Source of the DNA: Microvirga sp. Mcv34
Lineage (GTDB): Bacteria; Pseudomonadota; Alphaproteobacteria; Rhizobiales; Beijerinckiaceae
Assembly (NCBI RefSeq): GCF_024519725.1
Contig: NZ_JALJRK010000024.1
Coordinates: 1-64,000 of the forward strand
DNA length: 64,000 bases
Direction: 5' to 3'
Below, piece after piece: positions 23,571 through 31,530 of this stretch. The first letter of the stretch is position 1. Each line of letters begins with the position of its first letter. Position numbers and translations under genes: made by a program. The notes under the pieces were generated by a model, which was given only the letters and a program-made list of their open reading frames with translations, was not told the DNA's origin and searched no databases.

Positions 23571-24930
23571 TTGGGTCAGGCGGCGAGGTCAATCGTCTCC
23601 TTCGGGGCTGACGCTTGTGTCAGCGTCTTCCAGCCGTCGACCTTGCGCATGGTGATCTGACCGGACGCCAGCAGGGCCCAGAACAGCATGGCGGCGGTGG
23701 CCGCCGAGGGCAGCACCGTCTGGGTCTTGATCCGCCGCTTGAACTCCTCGTGCAGCCGCTCGATCGCATTCGTGGTCCGGGCCGACTTCCATTGCGAGGG
23801 CGGCAGCTGCGTGAACGCAAACAGCGCCTCACCCGCTTCCTCCAGGCTGTCCGCCACCGCCCGATGCCGCAGCCGCCATTTGCGCAGAAAGGCCTGGCGG
23901 CGCTCCGCAATCTCCTCGACTGTCGTGGCATAGATCATGTCGGTGTAATCGGCCGTGATCTCGTCGGAGAGCCGCTTGGGCGCATGGGCGAGCAGATTGC
24001 GGTGCTTGTGCACCGTGCAGCGCTGCAGGGGAACAGCGTTCCACACCGCCGCGAGCGCCTGCTCCAGGCCCGGCGCGCCATCGACGATGACAAAGGCCGG
24101 CCGGCGCAGCTGGCGCGCGACCAGATCGTCGAGGACCGCACGCCAGGCGGCCGTGGTCTCGCCGCCCATGTTCCTGACCGCCAGCAAGACCTTCTGCCCG
24201 TCCTCACGGATGCCGATCACCACCAAGAGCGAGATCGACGTCGCCTTCTTGTCGAGCCGGACCCGCACCACCGTGCCGTCGAGGATCAGCCGCACGATCG
24301 GCTCGTCGGCGAGCGAACGCTGGTTCCAGGCCTGCCAATCGGCCTGCACCTTGCGCCAGACCCGGCTGACTGTGTCCTTGCCCACCGCTCCGCCGAACAG
24401 GGCGGCAAGCGCCCGGCGCACCCGCCGGGTGTTGGTGCCTGACAGATAGGCCGAGGCGATCAGCGCATCGGCGGCCTTGGTGCGGCGCTGATAAGCCCGC
24501 AGGGTGGCACTCCTCCACTCGGTGGTGCCGCCATCCTGCGTGTGCAGGCGGGCCCGCGGCACGGAAATCTCGGTCGGCCCGAAGGTGCCCGTGAGCGTGC
24601 GCGACCGGCAGCCGTTGCGGTAGCCGCGCGTGCCGACGGACGGCTCGCCAGCAGGCGCCCGGCCATAGCGGGGTCGGCCGAGAGCGGCCTCCAGTTCGGC
24701 CTGGATGAGGGCTTCGATCCAATCGCGCACCCGCTCGCGCACGCCGGTCTCGATCGGGTCGATCCAGGTGTCGAAAAGTCGGGCGTCGGGTTGGCCGGTC
24801 AGATGCGCAGACTGTGACTTGCTGATAGGGTCCGTCATGGCGTGGTCTCCAATGGGACCCTGGCGCTCCAACGCCCGAATCCCGTTTTGTGGGCTTCAAC
24901 ACCCGGAGACTACGCCACCCTCTCAAAAGT
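23571..24930 (-). mobile_element. IS256-family insertion sequence
   Basis: About 1.36 kb. The 5' end lies near 24930 (TTTTGAGAGGGTGGCGTAGTC on the minus strand). The opposite end should carry a copy of this as an inverted repeat after the transposase stop, but none is seen: host sequence begins within a few bases of the stop codon. The element is therefore probably truncated at its 3' end and no target duplication could be found. GC is higher than in the neighbouring genes. Confidence 0.75.
23576..24838 (-). CDS. IS256-family (mutator-type) transposase
   Basis: Cut-and-paste/copy-out DDE transposase. 420 residues from ATG 24838 (GGAG upstream). Catalytic residues are visible: Asp in RLILDGTVVRVRL, Asp in FVIVDGAPGLEQAL, the CTVHKHRNLL block, and Glu in RTTNAIERLHEEFKRR. 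Zinc-poor N-terminal DNA-binding region begins LIQAELEAALGRPRYGR. Reading frame is intact, so the enzyme may be active even if the element end is missing. Confidence 0.93.
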   Translation of the reverse strand: MTDPISKSQSAHLTGQPDARLFDTWIDPIETGVRERVRDWIEALIQAELEAALGRPRYGRAPAGEPSVGTRGYRNGCRSRTLTGTFGPTEISVPRARLHTQDGGTTEWRSATLRAYQRRTKAADALIASAYLSGTNTRRVRRALAALFGGAVGKDTVSRVWRKVQADWQAWNQRSLADEPIVRLILDGTVVRVRLDKKATSISLLVVIGIREDGQKVLLAVRNMGGETTAAWRAVLDDLVARQLRRPAFVIVDGAPGLEQALAAVWNAVPLQRCTVHKHRNLLAHAPKRLSDEITADYTDMIYATTVEEIAERRQAFLRKWRLRHRAVADSLEEAGEALFAFTQLPPSQWKSARTTNAIERLHEEFKRRIKTQTVLPSAATAAMLFWALLASGQITMRKVDGWKTLTQASAPKETIDLAA

Positions 24931-25342
24931 CCACCACATCCCAGACGGCACCCGTCACTTTTGCTTGGAATAGTCCCGTAGCCAAGCGGAAGGCCTCACC
25001 TTCGATGGGGGGCTGGTTCTGCCGTTTCAGGTTACCCTGCCGTAGGAGCCACGGTTGATTCTCTTCGTCGAATGCGATTGAGGACTCGCCGTCGCCCACG
25101 CCGAGTTTGGCTGGTGGGTTCAGTTCGACTGCCCATGGCGCACCAGTCCGATCAAAGGCAAGCTTCACAAAGCGCGCTAGGCCAGATGGCGTTTGCCTTC
25201 GTGTCGTAAGGATTGCAATGCGTTCCTCCTGAAGCCAGTGCACTCCGTTACGCCTAACCGCATGTTCGGTCATGGCGGTGTACCAAATGTTGAAGCCGTC
25301 ACTGGACCGCTGCGGGTTTGTCTCGAGCGCGAACGTCGTCAT
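24923..25342 (-). pseudogene. N-terminal part of the gene interrupted by the IS
   Basis: Start at ATG 25342 (MTTFALETNPQRSSDG). About 135 host codons (ending VTGAVWDV) run into IS sequence and a stop. Beta-rich: VKLAFDRTGAPWAVELN and SSIAFDEENQPWLLRQG. Together with 22889-23570 it would form one nuclease-like protein. Divergent from 25453. Confidence 0.6.
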
Positions 25343-25423
25343 TCTTCTGGGCCCCAATAGGCGGTTCAACCGCTCTTCGCGACCTTAATCCTACGTTTTT
25401 GAAGATTGAACCAGGGTGTTTCG

Positions 25424-25439
25424 AAATCCCCGAAAAGGA
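25424..25439 (+). promoter_or_regulatory. Leader before gene 25453
   Basis: AAATCCCCGAAAAGGA; TTT (25419-25421) can pair with AAA. Decides ATG 25453. Confidence 0.6.
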
Positions 25440-25452
25440 AAAGGGCTCGCCG

Positions 25453-26370
25453 ATGTCTCGCATCTACAATGAAATTCGTGGTCAGCGCCTTGCCATCTCG
25501 AAGATCGAGACCGCCCAGTACGACCTCTCCAAAGAGCGTTGCGACGCCCGGAAATCCGTTCAGGCCGATATCCGTGCCCTCTTTCAGAACCTTCCCGCAG
25601 GCCTGCGGCACCTCACCCACGCGTTTTTGGCCGCAGAGGGCAATCGCTACCTGCTGATCGACTTCGACGGTCCTGAGGGCGGGATTGTCAACGGTGCCCG
25701 CACCCGCTTCACCCTCATCGACATCTGCCCGAGCCTTGCCGGGCTCGCTGCCTGGGACGTCGCCCGCGATGAATTCCTGGGGGAGGTGAACGAGTTCTCG
25801 TTCCGTGACTTCACCTTCTGGCCGGACTGGATGGTCTATTCCAACCACCCCCAGAAGCGGAAGGTATGGACGGACGGCGTGTTCCACGCCGACGTCAAGT
25901 CGGGCTACTTCGGAAAGATCCTGCTTCCGGTGTCAGGCCCTGCCCTCGCACACCCGGCTTTCGCCCGGCTGGCGGACTACGCCAGGTCCGTGATTGAGCG
26001 CAAAGATGCCAACATGGAGCATCTGCGCGCTTTCGACGCCAGGTTCGACGCCTATGACGCTCAGATCGAGGAGATCGAGCGGAAGGCTGAAGCCTTCGCC
26101 CGGACCGAGGGCCAGGACCCAGAGGTCCTGACCGCTCAGAACGGTGAGCTCGCTGGCCTGATCCGGACCATGGATTGGACCTACGACATGGCCGACCGCC
26201 CCAATCGCGCCTACGCGGAGCAGGAGCGTCGGATCCGCTCGCTGCTCTCGGCGCTGCCGGTGGACGACGCAGTGGTACTGTTCGTCCACAACGCCGGAGC
26301 CAACTGGACTAAGGCTCCCTATTACCTCCAGTGGCACTCGGAGGTGAAGCAGATGAAGGTGGCGGCTTAG
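25453..26370 (+). CDS. Hypothetical protein with coiled-coil region, 305 aa
   Basis: Unrecognised. N-terminal 175 residues mix alpha and beta (LLIDFDGPEGGIVNGARTRFTLIDICPSL). Residues about 180-235 are a charged helix likely to form a coiled coil (FDARFDAYDAQIEEIERKAEAFART). C-terminus SALPVDDAVVLFVHNAGANWTKAP. No membrane segment. Single-gene unit by its leader and position. Confidence 0.75.
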   Translation: MSRIYNEIRGQRLAISKIETAQYDLSKERCDARKSVQADIRALFQNLPAGLRHLTHAFLAAEGNRYLLIDFDGPEGGIVNGARTRFTLIDICPSLAGLAAWDVARDEFLGEVNEFSFRDFTFWPDWMVYSNHPQKRKVWTDGVFHADVKSGYFGKILLPVSGPALAHPAFARLADYARSVIERKDANMEHLRAFDARFDAYDAQIEEIERKAEAFARTEGQDPEVLTAQNGELAGLIRTMDWTYDMADRPNRAYAEQERRIRSLLSALPVDDAVVLFVHNAGANWTKAPYYLQWHSEVKQMKVAA

Positions 26371-26389
26371 GATTTTCCTCGCTTCCAAA

Positions 26390-26458
26390 AGTCTATATAG
26401 CGGTGTCAGCGGGAAGCTAAGCCGTTGCTGCCCTTCGGATAGCTTCTCACCCCAAACT
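26390..26458 (+). promoter_or_regulatory. Hairpin in the gap before the FRG gene
   Basis: GAAGCTA (about 26412-26418) pairs with TAGCTTC (about 26440-26446). Lies in the leader of gene 26476; TATATAG at 26392-26398 could be a -10 element. Confidence 0.35.
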
Positions 26459-26475
26459 GAACGATCTAATCGAAA

Positions 26476-27165
26476 ATGATATCTCCTCGGCCTGGTCCAG
26501 CTTGGACAGAATTCATCGAAATTGTCTCAGATAGAACCGACGGCAGCTGGCTCTTTCGAGGGCAAACCGAGGCGGTCTGGGGCCTGAGCCCGTCGGCAGG
26601 CCGCCCTCAGAAGCTCGGCCCCGCCGGGTACCGTGCCAACGACGAGCGTGAGATGTTCCTGGCCTTCAAGCGCGAGGCAATTCGCTTCGAAGATCGCTTG
26701 ACGAAGGATCTCGAATGGCTTGCGCTTGCCCAACATCACGCTTTGCCTACCCGGCTTCTGGACTGGTCAACAAACCCACTCGTGGCAGCTTGGTTCGCCT
26801 GCGAGAATGAGGAGTCGTCAGCCGCCGGTGGGCTCCACATGATCTGGGTTCCTGCGCATGAGATTGCCGACGAGGTGGATGACCCCTTTGACCCGACACT
26901 ACGGGGGGTTACCTTGGTTCGGGTCCCTCCTCGGGCGGCTCGGATTACGGCTCAGCAGGGCCTTTTCTCCCTTCATCCCGATCCCACGGCCGAATGGGAT
27001 CCCCGCTCAGCGCCGGTCAGGTATGAAAAACTTGAAATCCCAGCGGCGGAGAAACCATATTTCAGGCAAGCCCTGCATGCGTTCGGGATCAATCGTGGCC
27101 GCCTAATGGTTGACCTGGACGGGGTATGCGCCACGCTCGCATGGGGTTATCGTACTCGTACCTAA
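26476..27165 (+). CDS. FRG-domain protein
   Basis: 229 residues. FRG domains carry WLFRGQ (about 24-29), a central LALAQHHALPTRLLDWSTNPLVAAWFAC (about 84-111), an AARITAQQGLFSLHP block (about 154-168) and an end such as LHAFGINRGRLMVDLDGVCATLAW. All are here. The domain is common in phage-defence and mobile loci; the biochemical role is unsettled. ATG 26476 lacks a clear ribosome site. Followed 9 bp later by the LuxR-type gene, so a two-gene operon is likely. Confidence 0.88.
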   Translation: MISPRPGPAWTEFIEIVSDRTDGSWLFRGQTEAVWGLSPSAGRPQKLGPAGYRANDEREMFLAFKREAIRFEDRLTKDLEWLALAQHHALPTRLLDWSTNPLVAAWFACENEESSAAGGLHMIWVPAHEIADEVDDPFDPTLRGVTLVRVPPRAARITAQQGLFSLHPDPTAEWDPRSAPVRYEKLEIPAAEKPYFRQALHAFGINRGRLMVDLDGVCATLAWGYRTRT

Positions 27166-27174
27166 GGGGGCCCA

Positions 27175-28116
27175 ATGGCAAAGACGCAGACAGGTCAGCA
27201 GAAAACCACGGTCCGGAAAGGGACTGGTCCTGTGACTGTAAAGTCGAAGAAAATCGGCAGCAGGTCACGGGATCGTGATAATATTTCTAACGCCGAGATC
27301 GGATTTGGAAGCCCCAAGCTGACACTTAGGGACGGAAAGCAAATAATTCCTTCCGTCGAGAAACGTGCCCTCTTTCTTGGGTACTTGGGCGGAAGCAATC
27401 ACTCTAGGTCCGTAGGTGAAGGCAGCTTGGGGGGAGCAACAGTACAAGTTGTTCAACATCCGGGAAGCCCACGCCAGAGGAACACTACCAATCCGCAATA
27501 CGCTCCGGTCATCGCCACACCGGCCGAGAAGGCGGTTCTGCCAATAAGCGAGAGCCCCATGCACATTGCCGAGACTATCCGCCAGTTCAATATCGAAGGG
27601 CACCCAGCCTGGAAATCGTTACTGGAGATGATCCCCGGAGCGACGAAATTCGCAATTGAGTGCGCTCCCACGTCCGTTGATCTGCGCGAAGACGGTGAGT
27701 TCAGCACGAGAGCCCGTCTTCTAGTTGAAGTCCCAAAGAAGCTGTCTAGTGGGAGACAGTCTTTTGGATCGGTGACAGTCCCGGCGTTTGTCACTGGAAC
27801 CCTCAAAGGCAACGGCGAACTAAAGATCAAGGAATTCAGGTTGGGCCTTGATCAACCACCCGGGACCGAACGAGATGCGGGCGCCACAACCTCAAACGAA
27901 ACGAGGGCAGTTAAGTCGGGATTGGACACCCTGTCCGCACGAGAGAATGAGGTCCTTAGCTGCCTTTTAGCGGGCTCCCCAACAAAAATGATCGCGCGGA
28001 AACTCGAGGTCTCGGAGGCTACTGTAAAGGTTATGGTCAAAGCAATTCTTCGCAGGATAAATGCGAAGAACCGGACTCAGGCAGTATTATGGGCCCGTGA
28101 ACACTTGCCCGAATGA
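27175..28116 (+). CDS. LuxR-type HTH protein with a repeated sensor-like domain
   Basis: 313 residues. The C-terminus is a LuxR/FixJ DNA-binding domain: LSARENEVLSCLLAGSPTKMIARKLEVSEATVKVMVKAILRR. A middle domain (about 136-232) has FNIEGHPAWKSLLEM...FAIECAPTSVDL...FSTRARLLVEVP...VTVPAFVTGTLKGNGELKIKEFRL, and the gene at 28180 is the same domain alone. The first 120 residues are basic, low-complexity and probably disordered. There is no receiver domain, so the input may come through the shared domain. Upstream partner is the FRG protein. Confidence 0.82.
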   Translation: MAKTQTGQQKTTVRKGTGPVTVKSKKIGSRSRDRDNISNAEIGFGSPKLTLRDGKQIIPSVEKRALFLGYLGGSNHSRSVGEGSLGGATVQVVQHPGSPRQRNTTNPQYAPVIATPAEKAVLPISESPMHIAETIRQFNIEGHPAWKSLLEMIPGATKFAIECAPTSVDLREDGEFSTRARLLVEVPKKLSSGRQSFGSVTVPAFVTGTLKGNGELKIKEFRLGLDQPPGTERDAGATTSNETRAVKSGLDTLSARENEVLSCLLAGSPTKMIARKLEVSEATVKVMVKAILRRINAKNRTQAVLWAREHLPE

Positions 28117-28179
28117 AGAAGGGATGCCGTGCCAGTCGGCATCAAGGCAACCACTTCACAATTCCGCCGTGGCGATTAA

Positions 28180-28518
28180 GTGATCAATTCCTGCCCGAGT
28201 GAAATAGACTCTGTCCATGTGGCCGCCTTCGTTTGCAGCTTCGATGTCCAGAAACATCCGTCGTGGAACGACGTGAAGAAGGATCACCCCAAGGCGAGCC
28301 TGTTCGTGACAGAATGCTCGCCGGACTCGGTTGAGATCCAGTCAGGTGGGAAGTTCAGCACACGCGCCCAGCTCCTGGCCGACGTTCCGGTGAAATATCC
28401 TGACGGCTTTGAGGTCGAAGGATCAATGACCGTCCCGGCCTTCGTCACAGGAACACTCAAAAATAACGGCGATGTGGTGATCAAAGAATTCAGATTGAGC
28501 GTGGGTCATCCTGCTTAG
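28180..28518 (+). CDS. Stand-alone copy of the LuxR-gene middle domain, 112 aa
   Basis: HPSWNDVKKDHPKASLFVTECSPDSVEI, FSTRAQLLADVP and MTVPAFVTGTLKNNGDVVIKEFRL parallel the protein at 27175 closely. GTG 28180 has no good ribosome site; GTG at 28219 is possible. Possibly a competitor or partner of the LuxR protein (inference). Terminator follows. Confidence 0.72.
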   Translation: MINSCPSEIDSVHVAAFVCSFDVQKHPSWNDVKKDHPKASLFVTECSPDSVEIQSGGKFSTRAQLLADVPVKYPDGFEVEGSMTVPAFVTGTLKNNGDVVIKEFRLSVGHPA

Positions 28519-28545
28519 ATTATTGCAGATACACACGATGATCGA

Positions 28546-28575
28546 AAAACCCGGCCCGGTGCCGGGTTTTTTATT
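28546..28575 (+). terminator. Rho-independent terminator
   Basis: AAACCCGGC/GCCGGGTTT stem, then TTTATT. Confidence 0.9.
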
Positions 28576-28616
28576 GCTCGGATATTGGCTCGTTTCCTCA
28601 CTCAATCGAGCGCTAA

Positions 28617-28643
28617 GGGAAGTTCAAAAAATCCCCGAAAGCA
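28617..28643 (+). promoter_or_regulatory. First of two leaders before gene 28712
   Basis: AAATCCCCGAAAGCA (28629-28643); arm GGGA (28617-28620) pairs with TCCC. Hairpin CGCTTC-AAA-GAAGCG (28656-28670) follows. Confidence 0.55.
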
Positions 28644-28669
28644 AAGATCAGGTTTCGCTTCAAAGAAGC

Positions 28670-28703
28670 GGGAAAAGTTTCGTCAAAATCCCCAGAAATA
28701 GGA
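28670..28703 (+). promoter_or_regulatory. Second leader before gene 28712
   Basis: AAATCCCCAGAAATAGGA from 28686; arm GGGA (28670-28673) pairs with TCCC (28689-28692). Spacing selects ATG 28712 over 28703. Confidence 0.6.
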
Positions 28704-28711
28704 TGAGTTCG

Positions 28712-29092
28712 ATGACAAACGCAGCCGTTGCCACCTCCGCCGCCACCGTCGCCGCTAACGACAACGCCAAGCAGCAGCGCACCTACCCGCGCGTTGTGAC
28801 GCCCAAGGCAATCAAGGAGGGCAAGAACAAGAACGGCACCGAGTTCGTCAGCTTCATCGGTGAGTACCGCCGCCGCGGCTCCGAGAAGACCTACACGATG
28901 TTCCACACCGCGAGCGGCGCTGCCCTCGCTGGACTTCGTGACGACCTGAAGGAAGGCCAGCCCATCCGGGTCTTCGGCGTCTTCGACGAGATGCCGGCCG
29001 ACGGTGAGCGGAAGGCAAAACAGGTTTTCCGGATTATTGGCCGGTCGGTCCCGCGTGAGCAGGGTGCCGAAGAGATGCAGCAGGCCGCATAA
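28712..29092 (+). CDS. MTNAA-family small OB-fold-like protein, paralogue 2
   Basis: 126 residues; closest to 29275. Shares KQQRTYPRVVTPKAIKEGK, TEFVSFIGEYRRRG, MFHTASGAAL and GQPIRVFGVFDEMPAD. Same double-leader layout as paralogue 1 with 57-60 nt between leaders and a hairpin between them. Own terminator follows. Probably binds nucleic acid if the OB-fold reading holds; not shown. Confidence 0.8.
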   Translation: MTNAAVATSAATVAANDNAKQQRTYPRVVTPKAIKEGKNKNGTEFVSFIGEYRRRGSEKTYTMFHTASGAALAGLRDDLKEGQPIRVFGVFDEMPADGERKAKQVFRIIGRSVPREQGAEEMQQAA

Positions 29093-29115
29093 GGCCTGTA
29101 CGAAGAGAGAAGAAA

Positions 29116-29141
29116 GAGCCGCCTTCGGGCGGCTTTTTTCA
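29116..29141 (+). terminator. Rho-independent terminator
   Basis: AGCCGCC-TTC-GGGCGGCT then TTTTT. Confidence 0.9.
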
Positions 29142-29252
29142 TGGGCGGATCGGGCGTGTTGAACGCATCGATCGATCACATCACCAGGTGTCTTACGCCA
29201 CGCAGGAAAAGACATCAGTTGCTCTCTGGTGAGAGCGCAAGAGTTCTTTGTC

Positions 29253-29267
29253 AAATCCCCGAAAGGA
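29253..29267 (+). promoter_or_regulatory. Consensus leader before gene 29275
   Basis: AAATCCCCGAAAGGA, 7 nt from ATG. TTT-GTC-AAA weak arm. Only one leader here, unlike the two paralogues. Confidence 0.65.
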
Positions 29268-29274
29268 AAGTTCG

Positions 29275-29652
29275 ATGACAAACGCTGCCAACACCTCCGC
29301 CGTCGCCACCGTCGCCAACGACAACGCCCAGAAGCAGCGCACGTACCCGCGTATGGTCACGCCGAAGACCATCAAGGAAGGCAAGAACAAGAACGGCACG
29401 GAGTTCGTCAGCTTCATCGGCGAGTATCGCCGTCAGGGCAAAGACAAAGTCTACACGATGTTCCACACCGCGAGCGGTGCAGCCTTGAGTTCGATTCGCG
29501 AGCAGCTGAAGGAAGGCCAGCCGATCCGTGTCTTCGGTGTGTTCGACGAGATGCCGGCGGACGCCGAGCGCAAGAGCAAGCAGGTTTTCCGTATCGTGGG
29601 CCTGAGCGTGCCGCGTGAGCAGGCTGCCGGAGAGATGCAGCAAGCCGCCTGA
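29275..29652 (+). CDS. MTNAA-family small OB-fold-like protein, paralogue 3
   Basis: 125 residues, MTNAANTSAVATVANDNAQKQ at the start. It differs from paralogue 2 mainly in the N-tail and at QGKDKVYT and SSIREQ. Two adjacent copies with independent leaders and terminators indicate tandem duplication. Fold and role as for the other members. Confidence 0.8.
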   Translation: MTNAANTSAVATVANDNAQKQRTYPRMVTPKTIKEGKNKNGTEFVSFIGEYRRQGKDKVYTMFHTASGAALSSIREQLKEGQPIRVFGVFDEMPADAERKSKQVFRIVGLSVPREQAAGEMQQAA

Positions 29653-29666
29653 TCGGCACCATGAAG

Positions 29667-29692
29667 AAGCCGCCCTCGGGCGGCTTTTTTCA
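29667..29692 (+). terminator. Rho-independent terminator
   Basis: AAGCCGCC-CTC-GGGCGGCTT then TTTT. Confidence 0.9.
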
Positions 29693-29814
29693 TGCTCGAT
29701 GAGAGTGCCCCATAACGTCGCTTTGTCGCAGGGCGACGAAAGGTTCACACAAGCGCTCTTTCTCATATGGTCTATTGCGGAACGGTGCCCGCCCACCGTC
29801 ATGAGGATTCTTCG

Positions 29815-30789
29815 ATGCGTCACCTCTTTGCGGTTGCTGCCATTTTGTCGGTTAGCGTTACGACACTACCGGCTCAAGCAAACGATACGATGGCTCACTT
29901 TGCGGCCGGAGAACTCGTTTTCACTCAGACCGACGCTGTGAGCATGGTTTCAGAAGATCTGTTCCTCTCGACCGAGGAAGTCCGGGTCACCTACCGCTTT
30001 CGGAACCTCACCTCCCAGGATGTCACCGGCACGGTGGCCTTTCCCATGCCGGAGGTTCGCGTGACGATGTCGGACGCAGACTACCCCGATGGACCCGAAG
30101 CAAACCCGATGCGGTTCTCGGTTACGGTTGACGGGCGGCCGCTTCCCGTTCAGTTCGAGGCGAAAGCCATGGTCGAGCGCCGGGATGTGACCAAGGTCCT
30201 GCGAGACCTCAAGATCCCAGTGCCGCCATATGACGATCGCGTCGGTCCTGCTCTCCAAAAGCTGGATCAGCAGACCATCAGCCGCTTAGAAAAAGAGGGG
30301 CTCCTTGATCCCGACAATGAAAGGAGCCCGAACTGGGCGCTGGCCGGATCCTATCACTGGGAGCAGACCTTCCCAGCTGGGCGAGACACAGTCATTCAAC
30401 ATCGGTACAAGCCCAGCGTTGGAGCAACTGTTATCTCCTTGGAGTCCATGGTCACCGCCAAGACTGTAGAGGACATGTACCTCATCGGCGAGAACTCCTG
30501 CATGGACAAGGACTTCATCAACGGAGCAAAAAAGTGGGCCGCCCGCGAACTCAAGCGCGACAAGGGTGCGGGCCAGCGTATGCTCGAGTACATCCTCGTC
30601 ACTGGCGCGAACTGGGCCGGGCCCATCGGCACCTTCACGCTGACGGTGGATAAAGGACGTCCTGATAATCTCGTCAGCTTCTGTGGGGAAGGCGTCAAGA
30701 AGATTGGGCCAACGCAGTTTCAGATGGTCAAGAAGAATTTCAAGCCCAAACAGAACCTTTCAGTGCTGATCCTTGAAGCAGGAATCTGA
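29815..30789 (+). CDS. DUF4424 exported protein
   Basis: 324 residues from ATG 29815 (GAGGA upstream) with signal peptide MRHLFAVAAILSVSVTTLPAQA. The mature part follows the DUF4424 pattern: NDTMAHFAAGELVFTQTDAVSM, LSTEEVRVTYRFRNLTSQDV, AFPMPE, then YHWEQTFPAG and VIQHRYKPSVG, ending FTLTVDKGRPDNLVSFCGEGVK. These are periplasmic or cell-surface proteins of unknown role, common in Hyphomicrobiales. Three or more Cys could form disulfides. Confidence 0.88.
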   Translation: MRHLFAVAAILSVSVTTLPAQANDTMAHFAAGELVFTQTDAVSMVSEDLFLSTEEVRVTYRFRNLTSQDVTGTVAFPMPEVRVTMSDADYPDGPEANPMRFSVTVDGRPLPVQFEAKAMVERRDVTKVLRDLKIPVPPYDDRVGPALQKLDQQTISRLEKEGLLDPDNERSPNWALAGSYHWEQTFPAGRDTVIQHRYKPSVGATVISLESMVTAKTVEDMYLIGENSCMDKDFINGAKKWAARELKRDKGAGQRMLEYILVTGANWAGPIGTFTLTVDKGRPDNLVSFCGEGVKKIGPTQFQMVKKNFKPKQNLSVLILEAGI

Positions 30790-30828
30790 TCGTTCTGTTC
30801 ACCTTCATCGATCAATTGCGGGGCACCT

Positions 30829-31179
30829 ATGGCGAATACACTACTAGGGTCATTGTTAACTGCAGCATTGATAACGATTTCGAGCGGGGCAGCCGCAGAA
30901 AACTACAAGAGGCACTGCAGCTATTTCAACTACACGACGAACGAGTCGTATGAAGGAGCCTGTACCGCAGTTGAACTTCCTTCGGCGGAGCTTCCGCGCA
31001 AGCGGGAATATCGGTTCAACAAGAAGGTTGTGCGCGTCACGATACACCAGTCAGCCGGGATTTGGGCCTCGATTGAGCTCAACGGCAAGCTTGGAATGCG
31101 ATATGAAATCGATCGGGCAAACTTCTCTTACAGCAGCCGGGATCTTACCGAGACTCTCGATACAGGAAGCCCAAAGTAG
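30829..31179 (+). CDS. Small secreted protein, 116 aa
   Basis: Signal peptide MANTLLGSLLTAALITISSGAAA then ENYKRHCSYFNYTTNESYEGACTAVELP; the two Cys in the mature part may form a disulfide. Beta-rich. No family recognised. Ends at a clear terminator and probably shares a promoter with the DUF4424 gene. Confidence 0.75.
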   Translation: MANTLLGSLLTAALITISSGAAAENYKRHCSYFNYTTNESYEGACTAVELPSAELPRKREYRFNKKVVRVTIHQSAGIWASIELNGKLGMRYEIDRANFSYSSRDLTETLDTGSPK

Positions 31180-31206
31180 ACCTTTCTGCGGATGGGTACC
31201 GGAGCA

Positions 31207-31230
31207 AAGCCGCCTGAGGCGGCTTTTTCC
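31207..31230 (+). terminator. Rho-independent terminator
   Basis: AAGCCGCC-TGA-GGCGGCTT, then TTT. Confidence 0.88.
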
Positions 31231-31265
31231 TTGCGCGAGCCCGCAACCCCCGCTGTATAGAAGAG

Positions 31266-31280
31266 CCTCACACAGTGAGG
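31266..31280 (+). promoter_or_regulatory. Hairpin covering the hfq ribosome site
   Basis: CCTCAC-ACA-GTGAGG; the 3' arm is part of GAGGAGAG, the ribosome site of GTG 31289. Folding would hide it, a plausible autoregulation site. Confidence 0.6.
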
Positions 31281-31288
31281 AGAGCACG

Positions 31289-31525
31289 GTGGCTAAATCC
31301 GTAAGTCCGCAGGAGCAAGATTGGTTCTTTGAGCGTCTGCGTGGCGCCAGGGTGGACGTCAACATGTTCTTGATCAACGGGGTGAGATTGATCGGGCGAA
31401 TTGATCGGTTCGACCGATACACCGTCCTCCTTGCCCGAGGTTCAAGCTCTCAAACCGTCTACAAGCACACGATCTCGACCATCGCGCTGCCGGAAGGCTT
31501 CGAAATCAGTCCTCCCGAAATGTAG
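31289..31525 (+). CDS. hfq: Hfq-family RNA chaperone (accessory copy)
   Basis: 78 residues from GTG 31289. Hfq is a ring hexamer that pairs small RNAs with mRNAs. The match to the family runs through the whole protein: VAKSVSPQEQ with Gln8 in place, FERLRGARVDVNMFLINGVRLIGRI, FDRYTVLL (Sm1) and QTVYKHTISTI (Sm2, with the Tyr-Lys-His of the proximal face). Usual length without a long C-tail. Chromosomes normally carry one hfq, so this is an accessory paralogue. Its position on an element full of leader hairpins and candidate structured RNAs suggests a role in their control (inference). Confidence 0.9.
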   Translation: MAKSVSPQEQDWFFERLRGARVDVNMFLINGVRLIGRIDRFDRYTVLLARGSSSQTVYKHTISTIALPEGFEISPPEM

Positions 31526-31530
31526 CGATC

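Noticed and set aside
23615..24442. 275-codon frame on the + strand opposite the transposase
   Set aside because: Antisense shadow of a GC-rich transposase; composition and codon pattern follow the real gene.
24204..24926. 240-codon minus-strand frame within the transposase
   Set aside because: Alternate frame of the same strand; the transposase frame has the DDE motifs.
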